The notes below the pieces were generated by a model. The model did not search any database, was not told the DNA's origin, and worked only from the letters and a program-made list of their open reading frames with translations. Shown piece after piece: positions 7,285 through 10,671 of a DNA stretch of 10,671 nucleotides. Source of the stretch: FEN-1297 sp964530445. GTDB lineage: Bacteria > Bacteroidota > Ignavibacteria > Ignavibacteriales > Ignavibacteriaceae. Numbering within the stretch: position 1 is the first letter of the stretch; each line of letters opens with the position of its first letter. The translations under genes were made by a program, and so were the position numbers. The stretch is from positions 1 through 10,671 of the forward strand of contig CAZHBJ010000120.1 in assembly GCA_964530445.1 (NCBI GenBank). The letters are read 5' to 3'.

Positions 7285-8742
7285 TTATTCCGGAACAACC
7301 CGCCAAAACGGATTGGCTTTTGCTTTGTAAATAAAAGCATAATGAAGTAAATGTTTAACCCAATGCCCTGCAAGACCAATCTCGCCTGTTGTATAGTGAA
7401 GATCTCTTCCGGTACCGGGGAACATTTCAAAATCGGGAACGATAGGGTACATAGTCATCGAAACGGCTGTTCCGTTAATAAAGTTAGCTCCTGCCGATGC
7501 TATACATGCAGCTCCCATTTTTGCCAGCGAAGCTTTCCTTTTAGGTGAATCGTATTTTCCTTCCATCATATCAACAATATTCAACGCAACTTGTCTGGCC
7601 ATAACTCCCGAAGGCATTCCTGTTCTAGGCGGAGTAGGGAAGATCGGTGTTCCTTTCGGGCTTGTTTTCGGCTGAGAAATTGAGTGAGGGGGTGCAAATG
7701 CAATTCCTACCGCAAAAATATTTTTATATTTCGAGTGCTGATATGTTTCGGGCCAATCAGATGCTTTCCATTCTTCGTAAGGTTTCTTCACATAATTCGC
7801 ATCTACATACATAAAACCGTTCGGTGCAAAAAGTTCTCCGGTAATATCCTCACCTTTAAAGTTAACAGCTTTTAGTCCCACCCCTGAAAAAGGCGGCAAC
7901 AGCATTGCGAAATCATAATTAACTGTTTTTTCCTCACCGGAAAGATTTTCGTATAAAAGACCGTCTTTCTCTACTTCTTTAACATGAGCTTTAGTTATCC
8001 AATTTATTCCGCGTTCGGTATAAAGAGATTCCGTAAATGTTTTGGAGTGGGTAATGTATCCGCCTTTTTTTATGTGCATTCCTCCGATTCCGAAATCTCC
8101 CAATTCCTGTTCGTTTGAAATCCATGTAATCTCTGCTTTATCTCTGACTTTTTTTCTTCTTAATAAATATTCTACATTAAATAAATATTCGAATGCAGCT
8201 CCTTGACATGTACAATTGCCATGCCCCGTTCCAATAATAAAAGTTTTCTTTTCTCCTTTTTTCATTCTCTCAATTAATTCATTTAGTGCATTTGATGTCT
8301 GGTATGCATGAGAATATGTACAAACGGAATGACTATTCTTGTCGGGACCAAGTCCCTTTGTAGCATTAAAATTTAATTTAGGTCCGGTGGCATTAATTAA
8401 ATAATCATAAGTTATTTTTTCCAACTGTCCGGATTTATCCGGTGAAGTATAAGTTATCAGGACATAAGGATTATCAATTTTATCATCACCTTCCGGGTGG
8501 ATGCTTATTGCAATAGCCTGATGAAAGGTAATGCCTGTTTTTTTATAAACCGGGGCTAGTTCAAAAGTAACTTGTTTCGGTTTCATAATACCTACACCTA
8601 CCCAAATATTAGATGGAATCCAATTCCATTTTGAATTGGGCGATACAATAACTACTTCGTGTTTTGAACTTAATTTTTTTCTTGCATGAAGCGCTGCGGT
8701 TTGGCCTGCTATTCCGGCACCGAGTATCAATAATCGTGACAT
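7285..8742 (-). CDS. sqr: sulfide:quinone oxidoreductase-like FAD flavoprotein
   Basis: The product (485 aa) has an N-terminal FAD-binding GAGIAG (residues 8-13), the NATGP segment (117-121), a second Rossmann-like IIGTGHGN (169-176) and a C-terminal flavin segment NIFAVGIAFAPP (341-352) followed by RTGMPSGVMA (373-382). The acidic residue usual in NADH dehydrogenases (GD) is replaced (GI), as in sulfide:quinone oxidoreductases. Cysteines at 141 (SVCTYSHA), 177/179 (GNCTCQGAAFEYL) and 413 (MGAACIASAG) fall where the three catalytic cysteines of SQR are expected. The C-terminus (WVKHLLHYAFIYKAK...) is an aromatic and basic helix suitable for monotopic membrane binding. There is no signal peptide, so it should act on the cytoplasmic face, passing electrons to quinone. 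It is longer than typical SQRs (roughly 430 aa). The substrate is inferred; polysulfide, another thiol or a non-sulfur donor is possible, and the symbol is tentative. The start is supported by GGGG at 8753-8750, 7 nt before the ATG. It is first in an operon with the small gene. Confidence 0.85.
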   Translation of the reverse strand: MSRLLILGAGIAGQTAALHARKKLSSKHEVVIVSPNSKWNWIPSNIWVGVGIMKPKQVTFELAPVYKKTGITFHQAIAISIHPEGDDKIDNPYVLITYTSPDKSGQLEKITYDYLINATGPKLNFNATKGLGPDKNSHSVCTYSHAYQTSNALNELIERMKKGEKKTFIIGTGHGNCTCQGAAFEYLFNVEYLLRRKKVRDKAEITWISNEQELGDFGIGGMHIKKGGYITHSKTFTESLYTERGINWITKAHVKEVEKDGLLYENLSGEEKTVNYDFAMLLPPFSGVGLKAVNFKGEDITGELFAPNGFMYVDANYVKKPYEEWKASDWPETYQHSKYKNIFAVGIAFAPPHSISQPKTSPKGTPIFPTPPRTGMPSGVMARQVALNIVDMMEGKYDSPKRKASLAKMGAACIASAGANFINGTAVSMTMYPIVPDFEMFPGTGRDLHYTTGEIGLAGHWVKHLLHYAFIYKAKANPFWRVVPE

Positions 8743-8906
8743 CTGATAACCCCATTTATAATTATTGAATTTTATTAATCCATATTATGAAATATTTATT
8801 GATTTGTAAATAGATTGAAATGGAAATTGTCAAAAGAATAATTACTAATTAATTTGTTTTTATCACGATACTGTTAATTAAAATTATGATTGTTAATAAA
8901 CTCTTG

Positions 8907-8916
8907 TTGTTAACAA
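8907..8916. promoter_or_regulatory. candidate operator palindrome
   Basis: TTGTTAACAA is a perfect 10-bp palindrome, preceded by two further TGTTAA copies 17 and 36 bases upstream (start to start). Iterated half-sites in a divergent promoter region are a common operator layout, but the sequence is AT-rich and the regulator is unknown. Confidence 0.25.
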
Positions 8917-9135
8917 TTATATACTCTAAGAATAATTTGCGTGATGTTTCGCACCGTAGTATATAAAGTATTGCACATAAGATTCTTTTTAACTACGTTG
9001 CATAAAGTTAAGCGGATATATACTTCTCTTTTTTTAATCCTTTTGCCGTATATAAAATTATATAGATGTTGTTTATCTGATTTTGGTTGTAAGAAGTTGA
9101 TTGATACAATGTTTTAAAAATGCTCGATAATAATT

Positions 9136-9143
9136 GGAAGAGG
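9136..9143 (+). promoter_or_regulatory. ribosome binding site that fixes the oxidoreductase start
   Basis: GGAAGAGG ends 5 nt before the ATG at 9149. A TTG at 9134 is in frame five codons earlier but overlaps this purine tract, so the ATG is the true start. Confidence 0.75.
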
Positions 9144-9148
9144 TAATT

Positions 9149-10552
9149 ATGAGCAGCGAGACTATGTTTGAAAAGCTTGATGAAAGCTTAAAAGGAAATT
9201 TAATTTATATGGGCGATGATGATTACGACGAAGCCAGAAAAGTTTGGAACGGCCGTATTGATAAACATCCCTTATTTGTAGCTAAATGCGCCGATGAAAA
9301 CGATGTGCAGAATACTATAAAATTTACCGAAAGAAATAATATAGTAACAGCTGTTCGGGGAGGGGGACACAGCGTTGCTGGTTTAGGCACTTGCGATAAC
9401 GGTGCTGTTATCGACCTTTCCCCTATGAAAAGAATCGAGATAAATACCAAATTGAATACTGTTTGGGCGCAAGCCGGGCTTACGTGGAGTGAATTTGATA
9501 AAGCCACTCAACAATATGGTTTGGCAACGACAGGGAGCTTATTTTCCGGTACCGGCTTAGCAGGACATACTTTAAGCGGCGGGTTTGGATGGCTGTCGCG
9601 TAAATATGGTTTTACAGCGGATAACTTGTTATCCGTAGAAATGGTTCTTGCAAACGGAAGCCTGGTTACTGCAAGCCCGAATGAAAATGAAGATTTGTTT
9701 TGGGGTATCCGGGGAGGCGGAGGAAATTTCGGAGTTGTTACTTCTTTCGAACTTAAACTGCATCCCGTCGGTCAAATAGTATACGGCGGAACGATTTATT
9801 TCCCGATGTCCAAAGCTAAAGAATTATTAACGTTTTACAGGGAATGGACATGGTCGATGCCGAATGAATTATCTACAATGGCTTTATTTTTAACTCTGCC
9901 GCCTGAACCTTTCGTACCAGAAAAATTTATCGGGAAACAAATGATAGGAATAGCAGTTTGTTATACCGGGCCGGTTGAAGAAGGTGAAAAAATTGTTCAG
10001 CCGTTAAGAGATTTTTCTTCCGAGCGCGTAGATTTTTTAGGACCTATTCATTACACGGCGCTTCAAAGTATGTTCGATTTTAGCGTACCGAAAGGAATAC
10101 ATTCTTATTGGAAAACTCATCATCTTTTAGATATAAATAACTATGCGATTGATATTTTACTTGAACATGTTTCAAGAATGAAAGCACTTTCAGCCTATTC
10201 GGCAGTTCATATTTACCATTGGGAAGGAGCAATAAAAAATAAAAACTCTGCGGACATGTCTTTTGCGCATAGGGATGCAAGATTTGTTTTGAACATAATA
10301 GGTGCGTGGATGGGATTTGAAAATCCCGATAAACATATTAATTGGACAAGAAGGTTTTCACGTACCATTCAGCCTTTGTCTATAGGACAATTTTATCTTA
10401 ATTATTTTACCGAAGGAAGTGAAAAAAATATTAAGGCCGCATTCGGTGCAAAAAATTATAATAAGCTGATTATGTTAAAGAACAAATATGACCCGAAAAA
10501 CTTTTTCCGGGTAAATCATAATATTAGGCCGACTGTTTCAAGTAACAGATAA
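9149..10552 (+). CDS. covalent-FAD oxidoreductase of the PCMH/berberine-bridge (BBE) family
   Basis: The 467-aa product has the PCMH-type FAD domain at about 40-210 and a C-terminal BBE segment ending in YDPKNFFRVNHNI (447-459). RGGGHS at 70-75 carries His74, the expected covalent 8-alpha-histidyl-FAD residue. The second flavin segment (GTGLAGHTLSGGFGWLSRKYG, about 134-154) has no nearby Cys, so bicovalent attachment as in plant BBE or gluco-oligosaccharide oxidase is not expected. DLFWGIRGGGGNFGVVTSFEL (182-202) is the family signature. Members oxidise alcohols, sugars or secondary metabolites with O2 or another acceptor; the substrate cannot be read from sequence. No signal peptide is seen, so it is probably cytoplasmic. 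It stands alone, transcribed away from the SQR-like operon, with its own terminator 67 bases downstream. Length is normal for the family and the gene is intact. Confidence 0.93.
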   Translation: MSSETMFEKLDESLKGNLIYMGDDDYDEARKVWNGRIDKHPLFVAKCADENDVQNTIKFTERNNIVTAVRGGGHSVAGLGTCDNGAVIDLSPMKRIEINTKLNTVWAQAGLTWSEFDKATQQYGLATTGSLFSGTGLAGHTLSGGFGWLSRKYGFTADNLLSVEMVLANGSLVTASPNENEDLFWGIRGGGGNFGVVTSFELKLHPVGQIVYGGTIYFPMSKAKELLTFYREWTWSMPNELSTMALFLTLPPEPFVPEKFIGKQMIGIAVCYTGPVEEGEKIVQPLRDFSSERVDFLGPIHYTALQSMFDFSVPKGIHSYWKTHHLLDINNYAIDILLEHVSRMKALSAYSAVHIYHWEGAIKNKNSADMSFAHRDARFVLNIIGAWMGFENPDKHINWTRRFSRTIQPLSIGQFYLNYFTEGSEKNIKAAFGAKNYNKLIMLKNKYDPKNFFRVNHNIRPTVSSNR

Positions 10553-10618
10553 AATATTTAGTTCGATAGTAAGCATCAAAGTTAGGAGATACATTAGTAC
10601 TTGCTTAACCCTCGCCCT

Positions 10619-10652
10619 ATCTCTCTCCTTCCATTGGGAGAGAGATTTTTTT
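10619..10652 (+). terminator. Rho-independent terminator of the BBE-type gene
   Basis: ATCTCTCTCC at 10619-10628 pairs perfectly over 10 bp with GGAGAGAGAT at 10637-10646 around an 8-nt loop, followed by seven T (10646-10652). It lies 67 bases after the stop codon. The CCCT...CTCTCTCC / GGGAGAGAGA sequence resembles dispersed intergenic hairpins that I recall from many bacterial genomes, so it may also be a repeat copy used as terminator. Confidence 0.8.
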
Positions 10653-10671
10653 ATCCAACCTTAGTAACTCC

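Larger units (their letters stand above)
8743..9148. other. 406-bp divergent regulatory region between two flavoenzyme genes
   Basis: It separates the leftward SQR-like operon from the rightward BBE-type oxidoreductase, so both promoters should lie here. No gene is supported. Three TGTTAA boxes occur at 8872-8877, 8891-8896 and 8908-8913, the last inside a perfect palindrome TTGTTAACAA (8907-8916). A possible sigma70-like pair TTGCGT (8937-8942) and TATATA (8960-8965) has a 17-nt spacer, but matches are too poor to call. Confidence 0.5.

Noticed and set aside
7351..7875. Two plus-strand frames (7351-7548, 7684-7875) opposite the SQR-like gene
   Set aside because: Antisense to conserved flavoprotein motifs and Cys-rich by complement effect.
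8937..8965. Sigma70-like promoter TTGCGT-N17-TATATA
   Set aside because: Only partial matches to both hexamers in AT-rich DNA, and the lineage may use Bacteroidetes-type promoters; not strong enough to list as a feature.
9134..9148. Upstream TTG start giving a five-residue longer oxidoreductase
   Set aside because: The five codons overlap the GGAAGAGG ribosome binding site that serves the ATG at 9149.
9223..10280. Minus-strand frames (9223-9507, 10080-10280) opposite the BBE-type gene
   Set aside because: Antisense to the RGGGHS and later conserved regions; no start signals.
10491..10512. ACCCG...CGGGT hairpin with A5/T5 inner stem near the end of the BBE-type gene
   Set aside because: It encodes the conserved DPKNFFRVN motif, so the symmetry is probably a by-product of codon choice; there is no T tract after it and the true terminator lies at 10619-10652.

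Overview
This is an AT-rich bacterial chromosomal window (no GC count was run). It holds five clear protein genes, one small gene (47 codons) that is easy to miss, and several hairpin elements in long AT-rich spacers. Three things suggest the Bacteroidota/Ignavibacteriota (FCB) group: the secreted two-propeller Asp-box protein related to VPS10, the dispersed palindrome built on GTCATTTCG...GAGAAATCTT, and the general protein style. Real Shine-Dalgarno sequences (AAGGAG, GGAAGAGG) fit Ignavibacteria-like lineages better than core Bacteroidetes. This assignment is inference; there is no rRNA or other marker gene here.

Layout. 1-523 is non-coding, with an orphan intrinsic terminator (245-272) and a nested palindrome (390-465). 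524-3805 (-) encodes a 1093-aa exported Asp-box/VPS10-like beta-propeller protein. 3981-4346 (-) encodes a 121-aa exported OB-fold protein. 4347-4895 is a 549-bp AT-rich divergent spacer. 4896-7043 (+) encodes a membrane-bound Cache-like/HAMP/PAS/PAS hybrid-less histidine kinase with an unusual H-box and G1 box; no response regulator is present. 7127-7270 (-) is a 47-aa small gene 14 nt downstream of the 485-aa sulfide:quinone-oxidoreductase-like flavoprotein at 7285-8742 (-), with which it forms a tight operon. 8743-9148 is a 406-bp divergent spacer with iterated TGTTAA boxes. 9149-10552 (+) encodes a 467-aa covalent-FAD oxidoreductase of the PCMH/BBE family, followed by a strong hairpin plus T-tract terminator (10619-10652).

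How the genes fit together. The only convincing functional unit is the two-gene operon of flavoprotein plus small protein: probable oxidation of sulfide or a related sulfur compound at the cytoplasmic face of the membrane, with electrons passed to quinone, and a small basic, membrane-interacting partner of unknown role. The other genes look like independent transcription units: two exported proteins, an orphan sensor kinase and an oxidoreductase of unknown substrate. I see no mobile element, CRISPR array, tRNA or rRNA, and no defence-like cassette. The best candidates for something undescribed are the small gene, the nested palindrome family and the possible small RNA ahead of the orphan terminator.
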